Origin: Clostridiales bacterium UBA7568
GTDB lineage: Bacteria > Bacillota > Clostridia > Oscillospirales > CAG-272
DNA: 21,858 nucleotides
Direction: 5' to 3'
NCBI GenBank assembly: GCA_002479075.1
Contig: DLLG01000015.1
Span: forward strand, 1 to 21,858
Part shown: positions 7,625-14,835 of the stretch, piece by piece
Layout of the letters: each line of letters starts with the position of its first letter
Position numbering within the stretch: position 1 is the first letter of the stretch
Translations under genes and position numbers: made by a program
The notes under the pieces: model-generated
What the model was told of the DNA's origin: nothing
Database searches by the model: none
Seen by the model: only the letters and a program-made list of their open reading frames with translations

Positions 7625-8157
7625 TTCGTTTCGCCCCCCTCCGCTTCTGTTGCTATCGACCAGCGGAAACTCATCTCTGCCGAAGAGTTCTGATATTCGT
7701 TTCCTGCCGACGTATCCATTGTCACGGTAATTCTGAAGGTCAGCTCTGTCTGCTTTTCGCCGCCGTATGCGATTGTCTGCTCAAAGGTTTTCCCGTTTAT
7801 ATCGGAGAGCTTTCCTTCGCACATAACGGTTCCGGACGCATATTCGACCTTTACGTTCAGCACCTTCGCAAGCTCCGCTCCCGAATCCGCCGTGACGGAC
7901 GGGGTAAAGCTGAGGACGGTGTCTTTCGTGTGCGTCAGCGTGACGGGGAAGTCTTTTGAGAAACTGTCTCCGGGCAGAACGTTTTCTGCGCTGAATACCC
8001 AGCTCTTTTCAACGGCACCGATGCTGTTGCTCAGGGTGACTTTATCCGTTGCCGAAATTTTTCTTATGAACTGTATCGCGAGGAGCACAAGCGAAATCGC
8101 AAGCAATACGGATAAAATTATTATGACGACTCTATACGCCTTTATCTTGCTGTTCAT
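7621..8157 (-). CDS. Small membrane-anchored TasA/camelysin-like protein A
   Basis: A 178-residue protein with one N-terminal membrane span (about 9-29) and an outer beta-rich domain. VEKSWVFSAENVLPGDSFSK contains the L-P-G-D-x-F turn found in TasA relatives. The end (TMDTSAGNEYQNSSAEMSF) resembles the D-x-x-x-G-N-x-Y-Q strand of camelysin-like proteins; the large substrates have the matching MDxxxxNDYxNL. There is no AWFTD-type cleavage site. The ATG overlaps the stop of the upstream pseudo-peptidase (ATGA), with GGGAGG 9 nt upstream. Likely a partner or paralog of the protein at 7070-7624. The family assignment is from motif pattern only. Confidence 0.65.
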   Translation of the reverse strand: MNSKIKAYRVVIIILSVLLAISLVLLAIQFIRKISATDKVTLSNSIGAVEKSWVFSAENVLPGDSFSKDFPVTLTHTKDTVLSFTPSVTADSGAELAKVLNVKVEYASGTVMCEGKLSDINGKTFEQTIAYGGEKQTELTFRITVTMDTSAGNEYQNSSAEMSFRWSIATEAEGGETK

Positions 8158-8801
8158 TGCTCTGCACCTCCCGTTTCTTTTTTACGAAAGCAATTCAGTA
8201 TAAGTATGCCGGCAAGCCCGAGACCGACGGTTCTGAGATCCTTTTTTCCGAGATCCTCCGCCTTTTTTCTCATCAGCGCGGAGACGAGAACATCAATTGC
8301 GATTATCAGCACGAGCGCTATCACAAAGCCCCATACCGTCTGGCAAAAAATGAATACCCAGCCTACAAGCGGGATGCGGAAGCCGTTCCAGACGCCCCTT
8401 ATATCGCCCCTTGAAACGAACACGCCCGTTTCGGCGGTCTCCGTATCGCCGAAGACGAAATATCTTTCGCCTTCAACTGCCTGTATTCTTCCGAGGACAA
8501 ACCCCTTATCGGGAATATAATACGATATGACATCGCCCTCGCCGAGCTCTTCGTCGCCCAAGGCTTTGAGAATTATGTAATCTCCTTTTTTGATCGCCGG
8601 AGACATATTTCCGTGCTTTTCCGCAGCGGGCTTATATACGATGTTTCCCGGAATTCTGTCTCTGAACGCGAACGCCTCGAAAATGAGTATCACGCTGCTC
8701 AAAAGCACTATGCACAAAAGAACCGTCAGCGCGATCAAAAGACATTTCTTTACCGTTTGCGACGGGCTCTTCTTTGCCGCCGCGTTTGACGTACTTTTCA
8801 A
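8154..8801 (-). CDS. Signal-peptidase-like membrane protein lacking the catalytic Ser and His
   Basis: A 215-residue protein with the signal peptidase I layout: membrane span (about 19-43), extracellular core, second span (about 143-172) and short basic tail. The core matches the family boxes: N-M-S-P-A-I-K-K-G-D at 65-74, EGDVISY at 88-94, LGRI at 103-106 and FVFGD at 115-119. The serine of the family S-M-x-P motif is Asn65 (codon AAT), and the His of T-H-R-I is Gly104, so it cannot work as a normal Ser/His or Ser/Lys protease. The start is a TTG at 8801, chosen because AGGAGG lies 7 nt upstream; an in-frame TTG at 8831 has no such site. First gene after the consensus promoter. A chaperone, adaptor or regulatory subunit of the active SipW is the likely role. 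Confidence 0.75.
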   Translation of the reverse strand: MKSTSNAAAKKSPSQTVKKCLLIALTVLLCIVLLSSVILIFEAFAFRDRIPGNIVYKPAAEKHGNMSPAIKKGDYIILKALGDEELGEGDVISYYIPDKGFVLGRIQAVEGERYFVFGDTETAETGVFVSRGDIRGVWNGFRIPLVGWVFIFCQTVWGFVIALVLIIAIDVLVSALMRKKAEDLGKKDLRTVGLGLAGILILNCFRKKETGGAEQ

Positions 8802-8889
8802 AATATATTCCTCCTTTGAGATGATTGCCAAAAGCGCACGGACACGTTTTGGGCATATAAAGGTAAAAACGCCATAATCAGGAAATTGT

Positions 8890-8914
8890 TGTGAGACAAT
8901 TCACACTTCTCACA
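8890..8914. promoter_or_regulatory. Inverted repeat just downstream of the SipW-locus promoter
   Basis: TGTGAGA (8890-8896) and TCTCACA (8908-8914) are perfect 7-bp inverted arms with an 11-nt spacer. They lie 14 to 38 nt beyond the -10 box, where a bound repressor would block early transcription. An overlapping smaller stem (ATTGT 8885-8889 with ACAAT 8896-8900) is also possible. No regulator gene is nearby, so the binder is unknown; a role as an RNA hairpin is the alternative. Confidence 0.5.
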
Positions 8915-8927
8915 GTATATCAAGTAT

Positions 8928-8956
8928 ATTATATAGCAAAAACTTCAAGGTGTCAA
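8928..8956 (-). promoter_or_regulatory. Consensus sigma-A promoter for the SipW locus
   Basis: The minus strand reads TTGACA (8956-8951), 17 nt, TATAAT (8933-8928): both hexamers and the spacing are exact. Transcription would start near 8921, giving a leader of about 120 nt before the TTG start at 8801. No other equally good promoter was found within the locus, so the genes may form one long transcript. Confidence 0.85.
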
Positions 8957-9142
8957 GTATAGCGACCGAAAATTTCCATTGTTACATATATGCTTTATAT
9001 ATGCCCTTTGGTGCCCGTTTTCCGCCGCAGACGCAATATATTGTGTCCGGGAGAAAAACGATGAGAAGAAAATACTCAAACTGTGTGAAAGATTTACAAA
9101 ATTTTCGGCAGGGAAAAGGCAATAATTTATCGCATCAGGCAA
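8957..9142. other. Non-coding stretch between SipW locus and ABC operon
   Basis: This A/T-rich region lies upstream of the SipW-locus promoter and downstream of the ABC operon terminator. It holds a 7-bp inverted repeat (CATATAT at 8985-8991, ATATATG at 8997-9003) and a short palindrome CAATATATTG at about 9032-9041. The small open frames here lack ribosome sites and recognisable products. I see no gene. Confidence 0.5.
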
Positions 9143-9179
9143 AGAAAAACAAATGCCTCCGGGTTTCCCCGAAGGCATT
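9143..9179 (-). terminator. Intrinsic terminator of the ABC exporter operon
   Basis: A 12-bp stem (9152-9163 with 9168-9179, one G-T pair on the minus strand) carries a GAAA loop. On the minus strand it is followed by TGTTTTTC. It lies 15 nt past the stop of the last ABC gene. Confidence 0.85.
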
Positions 9180-9193
9180 GCTTTGATATATGA

Positions 9194-11248
9194 TTATTCG
9201 AGCTCGAATGCGCCTGTATAGAGCTGGTAATAAACGCCCTTTTCCGCGATGAGCTTTTCGTGATTTCCTCTCTCGATTATTCTGCCGTGATCGAGGACCA
9301 TAATAACGTCCGAATTGCGGACAGTCGAGAGTCTGTGAGCGATGACGAATACCGTCCTGCCCTCCATCAGCTTATCCATACCCTTCTGGACGATCGCCTC
9401 CGTTCTCGTATCGATCGAGGAGGTCGCCTCATCAAGTATCATAACGGGCGGATCAGCAACGGCTGCACGCGCTATGGCGATGAGCTGGCGCTGACCCTGC
9501 GAGAGGTTTGCGCCGTTGTTTGAAAGCTCCGTATCGTAGCCTCCAGGCAGACGGGTTATGAAGTCATCTGCGCCTGCGAGCTTTGCGGCGGCGATACATT
9601 CCTCGTCCGTTGCGTCAAGCCTGCCGTAACGGATGTTGTCCATAACGGAGCCTGTGAAAAGGTTTGTATCCTGCAGGACTATTCCGAGCGAGCGGCGGAG
9701 ATCGGCTTTCTTTATCTTGTTTACGTTGATTCCGTCATAACGGATCTTTCCGTCCGCAATGTCATAGAAGCGGTTTATGAGGTTTGTGATTGTCGTTTTG
9801 CCCGCGCCCGTCGCGCCGACGAACGCAACCTTCTGTCCCGGCTCGGCATAGACGGAAACGTCGTGAAGAACGGGCTTTCCTTCTTCATATTCGAAGTCAA
9901 CGTCAACCATACGCACATCGCCCCGGAGCTCAGTATAGGTGAGGGAGCCGTCGCCGTGCGGATGTTTCCAAGCCCATTTTCCCGTGCGCTCCGCAGTCTC
10001 CTCGATGTTGCCGTTTTCGTCTATCCGGCAGTTGACCAAAGTTACGTAGCCATCGTCTGTTTCGGGCTTTTCGTCCATAAGAGAGAACACTCTTCCGGCA
10101 CCCGCCATACCCATAATTATTGAGTTTATCTGCTGGGAAAACTGGTTGATGTTTCCTGTGAACTGTTTTGTCATATTGAGGAAGGGAACGATAATATCGA
10201 TCGAGAACGCAAGTGCGGCAATTCCGCCTGCCTGGATCAGTCCTCTGAGGCTGATGTTCAGATCCGGAGCGAGCGTTATGAACAGTCCTCCGGCAATCGC
10301 AACTATAACATAAAGAATGTTGCCGATGTTCATAATTATCGGTCCGAGGCAGTTTGCAAATGCGTGCGCTTTGTAGCTGTCGTCAAAGAGCTCGCCGTTG
10401 ATTTTATCGAATTCCTCCTGCGATTTGCCCTCGTGGTTGAAAACCTTTACGACCTTCTGACCGTTCATAGTTTCCTGAATGTAGCCTTCAAAATTTGCAA
10501 CGGAGCGTTGCTGGCGGATGAAGTATTTTGCGCTTCCGCCGCCGATCTTTTTTGAGACGAGTATCATCAGCGCGATGCCGATAAGAATGACGACGGTCAT
10601 CGGTATGCTGTACCAGAGCATAATGAAGAATACCGTCACAACTATTATTGCCGACTGTATCAGGCTGGGGAGCGACTGAGAAACAAGCTGGCGGAGAGCG
10701 TCTATATCGTTTGTATAATAGCTCATTATGTCGCCGTGCTTGTGAGTATCGAAGAATTTGATCGGGAGATCCTGCATCCCGTCAAACATTTTGCAGCGCA
10801 TCTTGTCAAGGAAACCCTGCGTTATCTTTGCCATAAGCTGAGTCTGGACGGTTATGAAGATTATCGAAAGAGCATAAAGTCCGATGAGTATACCGACAAG
10901 GGGCAGTATCTCGCTCTTTGCGATGGTCCATTGCTCGGAGAGAAATGCGGAATTTGCCGTTATCCATTCTTTCGGAATCGTTTCGAGTCCGCTGACGCCC
11001 GCCGCATCTCTTATGACCCCGATTCGTACATCGACCGCCGCAAACACCTTCTGCATAAATATCGAAGGTATGGACGAAACGACGGCGGAAAGCACGATAC
11101 ATAAAACGACTATCGGGATGAGCACGGGGTAAGACTTGATGAGGAGACCGAGGATTCTTTTCAGAAGTCCCTTGTCCATCTTCGGCTTACCCATAGCCGA
11201 GCCCTTCGGAGGCATACCGCCTCTCATCCCTTTCATTCCCTTATTCAT
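9194..11248 (-). CDS. ABC exporter, fused permease/ATPase, subunit 2 of a heterodimer
   Basis: A 684-residue half-transporter: a Gly/Met/Lys-rich start, six membrane spans (about 35-340), then an ATPase domain with Walker A GATGAGKTT, signature LSQGQ, Walker B MILDEATSS with catalytic Glu, and switch His in AHRLSTVR. An insert of about 60 residues containing GKWAWKHPHGDG separates the two halves, as in many clostridial exporters. The start at 11248 is set by GGAGG 8 nt upstream and overlaps the stop of the partner gene by 8 bp; in-frame codons further upstream lack a site. The intact Walker B here together with an altered signature (LSQGQ rather than LSGGQ) fits the partner role described for the upstream subunit. 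Substrate unknown; drugs, lipids or peptides are the usual cargo. Confidence 0.9.
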   Translation of the reverse strand: MNKGMKGMRGGMPPKGSAMGKPKMDKGLLKRILGLLIKSYPVLIPIVVLCIVLSAVVSSIPSIFMQKVFAAVDVRIGVIRDAAGVSGLETIPKEWITANSAFLSEQWTIAKSEILPLVGILIGLYALSIIFITVQTQLMAKITQGFLDKMRCKMFDGMQDLPIKFFDTHKHGDIMSYYTNDIDALRQLVSQSLPSLIQSAIIVVTVFFIMLWYSIPMTVVILIGIALMILVSKKIGGGSAKYFIRQQRSVANFEGYIQETMNGQKVVKVFNHEGKSQEEFDKINGELFDDSYKAHAFANCLGPIIMNIGNILYVIVAIAGGLFITLAPDLNISLRGLIQAGGIAALAFSIDIIVPFLNMTKQFTGNINQFSQQINSIIMGMAGAGRVFSLMDEKPETDDGYVTLVNCRIDENGNIEETAERTGKWAWKHPHGDGSLTYTELRGDVRMVDVDFEYEEGKPVLHDVSVYAEPGQKVAFVGATGAGKTTITNLINRFYDIADGKIRYDGINVNKIKKADLRRSLGIVLQDTNLFTGSVMDNIRYGRLDATDEECIAAAKLAGADDFITRLPGGYDTELSNNGANLSQGQRQLIAIARAAVADPPVMILDEATSSIDTRTEAIVQKGMDKLMEGRTVFVIAHRLSTVRNSDVIMVLDHGRIIERGNHEKLIAEKGVYYQLYTGAFELE

Positions 11249-13022
11249 TGTCATCACCTCCGCTTGTCTGCTGGGTGTAAGTTTCGCGATATGCTTCGCT
11301 CGAAGCCATAAGCTCCTCGTGTGTACCGCTTTCGGCAATTCTGCCGTTCTCCATAACGACGATCAGATCTGCCTCCATAACGGAAGCGATTCTCTGCGCA
11401 ATGATTATCTTCGTCGTTTCGGGGATAAAGCTCTTCATTCCGGCTCTGATGAGCGCGTCCGTCTTCATATCGACGGCGCTCGTCGAGTCATCAAGAATGA
11501 GTATTTTCGGCTTTTTGAGAAGCGCTCTTGCAATGCAGAGACGCTGCTTCTGACCGCCGGAAACGTTTGATCCGCCCTGCTCGATCTTTGTGTCATAGCC
11601 TTCGGGGAAGGAGCGGATGAATTCGTCCGCCTGAGCCAGCTTGCAGGCTTCGATCATTTCCTCATCCGTTGCGTTTTCGTTGCCCCAGCGGAGATTTTCC
11701 TTTATAGTACCGGAGAAGAGCAGGTTCTTCTGAAGAACAAACGCAACCGAGTCGCGGAGCGAAACGAGATCATAATCGCGGACATCCTCTCCGCCGACTT
11801 TAACCGCCCCTTCGGTAACGTCGTAGAGTCGCGGGATGAGCTGAACGAGCGACGATTTTCCCGAGCCCGTTACGCCCAGAATGCCGACGGTCATTCCCGA
11901 TTTTATATGAAGGTTTATATCCGAAAGGGAATTTTTCTTTGCCTTTTTCGAATATTTGAAGCTGACGTTGTCAAAGTCGATTGAGCCGTCTTCAATCTCC
12001 GTAAGCGGATAGGATACTGTCGTTCCGTCCGGAAGGGAGACTGTTTTTGCGGGAGGATTTGTCAGCGCGGATTCCTCGCTGAGCACCTCGGATATACGCA
12101 CCATAGATTCGCCGGACATCGTCAGCATAACGTATATCATAGCAAGCATCATAAGCTGCATAAGTATCTGGAAGCCGTACGTCAGCATTGATGACATCTC
12201 GCCGACGCCGAGCGAGCTTCCCGCGCTTGTGATGATCAGCTTTGAGCCGATTATCAGAACGAACGCCATATTGAAATATACGCAGATCTGCATAAGAGGA
12301 GAGTTGAGCGCAACGATTCTTTCGGCTTTTGTAAAGTCGCGGCAGATGTCGCCTGCGGCTTTGCCGAATTTCTTCTTTTCGTAGTCTTCTCTTGCAAATC
12401 CCTTGACAACTCTCATTCCGCGCACGTTTTCTTCGATCGATTCGTTTAAGCGGTCATATTTCTTGAAAACGCTGCGGAAAGCGGGCATTGCCTTCCTTGC
12501 TATTATAAGCAGCCCCACAACAAGCACGGGAATGATTATGACGAAGAGCGTTGCCAGCTTGCCGCCCATAACATATGCCATTATTACGGAGAATACAAGC
12601 ATAAGAGGAGCGCGGATCGCCGTGCGGATTATCATCATATAAGCCATCTGCACGTTGCTTACGTCCGTCGTCAGCCTTGTGACGAGCGATGACGAAGAAA
12701 ATTTATCGATATTCTCAAAGGAATATGTCTGAACCTTTTCAAAAAGGTCGTGACGGAGGTTCTTTGCAAAGCCGGATGACGCCTTTGCGCAGGTCAACCC
12801 CGCAATTCCGCCGCACGCGAGCGACGCTATCGCCATACAGGCGAGCAGAAGTCCGGTTCGGAGAATTTCATTCATATCGACGCCGAGATCAATCCTGTTT
12901 ATCAGCCTTGCCGTTACAAGCGGGATGATACATTCGATGATCGCCTCGCCGACTATGAATATAAACGTCAGTATCGAGGGCAGCTTGTATTCCCTGATAC
13001 TTTTCATAAGCCGTTTTATCAT
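11241..13022 (-). CDS. ABC exporter, fused permease/ATPase, subunit 1 with degenerate ATP site
   Basis: A 593-residue half-transporter with six membrane spans (about 15-310) and a C-terminal ATPase domain. Walker A is GVTGSGKSS and the signature is VSGGQ. Walker B reads ILILDDSTSA, with Asp where the catalytic Glu normally stands, and the switch is AQRIASV, with Gln for His. Both changes mark the weak ATP site of heterodimeric exporters such as TM287/288 or BmrCD, where the partner protein supplies the active site. The ATG at 13022 has AAAGGAA upstream. It is translationally coupled to the second subunit. Promoter and structured leader lie at 13031-13215. No regulator gene adjoins it. Confidence 0.9.
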   Translation of the reverse strand: MIKRLMKSIREYKLPSILTFIFIVGEAIIECIIPLVTARLINRIDLGVDMNEILRTGLLLACMAIASLACGGIAGLTCAKASSGFAKNLRHDLFEKVQTYSFENIDKFSSSSLVTRLTTDVSNVQMAYMMIIRTAIRAPLMLVFSVIMAYVMGGKLATLFVIIIPVLVVGLLIIARKAMPAFRSVFKKYDRLNESIEENVRGMRVVKGFAREDYEKKKFGKAAGDICRDFTKAERIVALNSPLMQICVYFNMAFVLIIGSKLIITSAGSSLGVGEMSSMLTYGFQILMQLMMLAMIYVMLTMSGESMVRISEVLSEESALTNPPAKTVSLPDGTTVSYPLTEIEDGSIDFDNVSFKYSKKAKKNSLSDINLHIKSGMTVGILGVTGSGKSSLVQLIPRLYDVTEGAVKVGGEDVRDYDLVSLRDSVAFVLQKNLLFSGTIKENLRWGNENATDEEMIEACKLAQADEFIRSFPEGYDTKIEQGGSNVSGGQKQRLCIARALLKKPKILILDDSTSAVDMKTDALIRAGMKSFIPETTKIIIAQRIASVMEADLIVVMENGRIAESGTHEELMASSEAYRETYTQQTSGGDDNE

Positions 13023-13062
13023 AAAAATGTTTCCTTTCTTAATGTTTCGGTTTGGATAGGGA

Positions 13063-13133
13063 TTCGCAAAAGCGAAGAAAAAAGAAAGCCGGATCCATTG
13101 CCGGTGTCCTTGCGGATAGCCGCAGGCGGCTTT
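13063..13133 (-). promoter_or_regulatory. Structured leader of the ABC operon, possible attenuator
   Basis: On the minus strand AAAGCCG (13133-13127) can pair with CGGCTTT (13091-13085), followed directly by CTTTTTT, giving a terminator-like shape before the first gene. Inside it TGCGG/CCGCA (13111-13115 with 13120-13124) forms a 5-bp hairpin that competes with an AGCCG/CGGCT pairing at 13118-13131. A third hairpin, TTCGC-TTTT-GCGAA, lies at 13063-13076. Attenuation is an inference; I found no leader peptide with a ribosome site. Confidence 0.35.
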
Positions 13134-13186
13134 TTTCGGTTGTCTTCCCCTTTGTCTTTTTCCTCTCCGTTGTGTTTACGTTCTGC

Positions 13187-13215
13187 ATTATACTATTGTT
13201 AGCCGTCAAACACAA
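13187..13215 (-). promoter_or_regulatory. Candidate sigma-A promoter of the ABC operon
   Basis: TATAAT (13192-13187) is exact; TTGTGT (13215-13210) lies 17 nt upstream and matches the -35 in three of six positions. It would give a leader of about 160 nt. A better -35 (TTGACG) lies only 11 nt from the -10, too close to be used with it. Confidence 0.5.
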
Positions 13216-13247
13216 GCGGGAAATTGTTAATTTTTCGTGAAGGAGAA

Positions 13248-13276
13248 AATTTCCCCGAGGAACGCTCGGAGAAATT
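13248..13276 (-). terminator. Probable terminator of the esterase gene
   Basis: A 12-bp stem (13248-13259 with 13265-13276, one G-T pair) lies about 20 nt beyond the esterase stop. The minus strand continues TTTTCTCCTT, a weak T tract, so termination may be partial. Confidence 0.55.
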
Positions 13277-13294
13277 ATCTTTCAATATCCGTTT

Positions 13295-14719
13295 TTATCT
13301 TGTCCCGTCTGACTTTTTCTGCGCAAAGAGCCAGCTGATAAGGTCCTTTTCGGAATATGCCTGCGGCCAGGAATTATGTCCGACGCCGGGGTAAAATGTT
13401 GTGCGGATGTTGCCGCCAGCAGCCCGGATTGCATTTTCCATATCGCGCGTGCCCTGCGGGGGAACGGTCGTGTCCGCCTCGCCGTGCATTGCCCATATGG
13501 CGATGTTTTTAAGTCTCTCCGCAAGCGACGGAATACCCGAGCCGCATACGGGAACAGCCGCCGCAAACCATTCGGGGTGACGGGTTATCAGTTCCCAGGT
13601 TCCGTAGCCGCCCATCGAGATTCCCGCGGCATAGATGCGGTCTTTATCTACCTTTTCGCTCGAAAGCCATTCTTTGAGGAGCTCCGTCGCCGCGGCGAGG
13701 GAGATTGTCGGCTTTTCCGTCAGTTCTCTTGAGCCTATGCTCCATTGCTTGTTTATCGGAACCCAGTTCAGCTCCGCCGGCGACGCCTGACATTGCGGCG
13801 CAACGATTATGCAGTCGCCTTTTTCGACAACTCTGTCAAGCAATGCGTTCGGCCCGCCGAGGACGCGTATCTGCTGCATATTGTCCGTTCCGCATTCGCC
13901 GTAGCCGTGAAGGAAGAAGAGAAGGGGATACTTTTTGCCGTCGTTTTCCTTGCAACCGTCGGGAAGGAAAAGCCTGTAAGGCAGGGTGACGCTTTCGCCG
14001 CTCGCCTTGTCTGTATAATCGAAGCTCCTGTATTCCATAACGTCAACGCCCGTTACTTTGAAGTCTGCGGGCTTTGCGCAGTTATATATCTTTATCTCGT
14101 CAACCGAGCCGATAAAGCTGCTTTCGGCGTCGCAAAAGCCGATCATAAGCGGCATATCGCCCGAAGAAATATTGACGGAAGGCTCCTGTCTTTGCGGAAC
14201 GCCGTCGATAAAGAGGGAAATCGTTCCGGCTTTTCCGTCCTGAATGGCGACAGCCTTGTGCCAGTCGGTATCGGCGTTTATTCCGGCGGTTATGTTGTGT
14301 GTGCCGGTGCCGCCCGCGCCCGTCACTCCGAGGGCGAGCCTGCGACAGCCGCTGTTTATCCAGAAACCCAGATAGCGGAAGGCTTTTTTCGATATGTCAA
14401 GTCCTCTCTGCATAATACACGGCCAGCTTTTTCCCGCATATTTTCCGTCCCATTTATAGCATATCTCGATTGTGAAGCTGTCTTTTTCGGTAAAGTCGAA
14501 GCCTTTTGTGTTTTCAACGACGACTCCCTGTCCCGGCTCTGTTATGCGCAAGCCGTTATAGATATATCCGGGGCATATCTCCGGTGCCCCGACGACTTTT
14601 CCGTCGTGCCCGCCGCCGGACACATCCTTTACGATTCCTTCCTCTATACTGTCAAACGCCCAGTGCGCAAGGAGGTTTTCTTCTTTTTCATAAGTATAAA
14701 GAGTTGCTTTCTCTTCCAA
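13295..14719 (-). CDS. LamG-like domain fused to a serine esterase/peptidase-type hydrolase
   Basis: A 474-residue protein. Residues about 15-220 look like a concanavalin/LamG-type fold (LLAHWAFDSIEEG, DVSGGGHDGKV, SFTIEICYKW, DWHKAVAIQDG, ISLFIDG, GSVDEIKIYN). Residues about 240-470 form an alpha/beta hydrolase close to secreted feruloyl or acetyl esterases and the predicted peptidases of COG4099: LFFLHGYGECG, nucleophile Ser368 in GISMGGYG, Asp416 in GEADTTVPP, His448 in GVGHNSW. No signal peptide is seen, so it acts in the cytoplasm unless the start is wrong. The start is a TTG at 14719 with GGAGG 9 nt upstream; the TTG at 14737 has none. It is a single gene with its own promoter and terminator. 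Likely substrate: esterified plant sugars or oligosaccharides after uptake, by family inference. Confidence 0.8.
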   Translation of the reverse strand: MEEKATLYTYEKEENLLAHWAFDSIEEGIVKDVSGGGHDGKVVGAPEICPGYIYNGLRITEPGQGVVVENTKGFDFTEKDSFTIEICYKWDGKYAGKSWPCIMQRGLDISKKAFRYLGFWINSGCRRLALGVTGAGGTGTHNITAGINADTDWHKAVAIQDGKAGTISLFIDGVPQRQEPSVNISSGDMPLMIGFCDAESSFIGSVDEIKIYNCAKPADFKVTGVDVMEYRSFDYTDKASGESVTLPYRLFLPDGCKENDGKKYPLLFFLHGYGECGTDNMQQIRVLGGPNALLDRVVEKGDCIIVAPQCQASPAELNWVPINKQWSIGSRELTEKPTISLAAATELLKEWLSSEKVDKDRIYAAGISMGGYGTWELITRHPEWFAAAVPVCGSGIPSLAERLKNIAIWAMHGEADTTVPPQGTRDMENAIRAAGGNIRTTFYPGVGHNSWPQAYSEKDLISWLFAQKKSDGTR

Positions 14720-14756
14720 TTCGGCTCGCCTCCGCAATCAATAATAATCATAACTT

Positions 14757-14775
14757 TGAGTGTATATTATACTCA
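14757..14775. promoter_or_regulatory. Imperfect palindrome over the esterase -10 box
   Basis: TGAGT and ACTCA end a 19-bp near-palindrome (TGAGTATAATATACACTCA on the minus strand) with one mismatched pair in the arms. It encloses the -10 hexamer, the classical place for a repressor. The repressor is unknown. Confidence 0.5.
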
Positions 14776-14794
14776 ATGCGGAGGCGAAAGTCAA
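14766..14794 (-). promoter_or_regulatory. Sigma-A promoter of the esterase gene
   Basis: TTGACT (14794-14789), 17 nt, TATAAT (14771-14766) on the minus strand. Transcription would start near 14759, about 40 nt before the TTG start at 14719. Confidence 0.8.
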
Positions 14795-14806
14795 TAGCTG
14801 TAAACG

Positions 14807-14831
14807 AAAAAAACGCCGTCCGAAGACGGCG
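14807..14831 (-). terminator. Strong intrinsic terminator of spoIIR
   Basis: CGCCGTC, loop TTCG, GACGGCG (7 bp, 14831-14814) followed by seven T on the minus strand (14813-14807). It lies 5 nt past the spoIIR stop and isolates it from the esterase promoter. Confidence 0.9.
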
Positions 14832-14835
14832 CATT

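Noticed and set aside
8950..9186. A 78-codon plus-strand frame in the gap before the ABC operon
   Set aside because: No ribosome site, no motif, and it runs through the ABC terminator.
13052..13240. A 62-codon plus-strand frame with one hydrophobic stretch
   Set aside because: It starts at a TTG without a ribosome site and covers the leader and promoter of the ABC operon. The hydrophobic stretch comes from the T-rich leader.
13745..14797. A 350-codon open frame on the plus strand
   Set aside because: Antisense to the LamG-like/esterase gene, whose catalytic motifs are clear, and without any family motif of its own.
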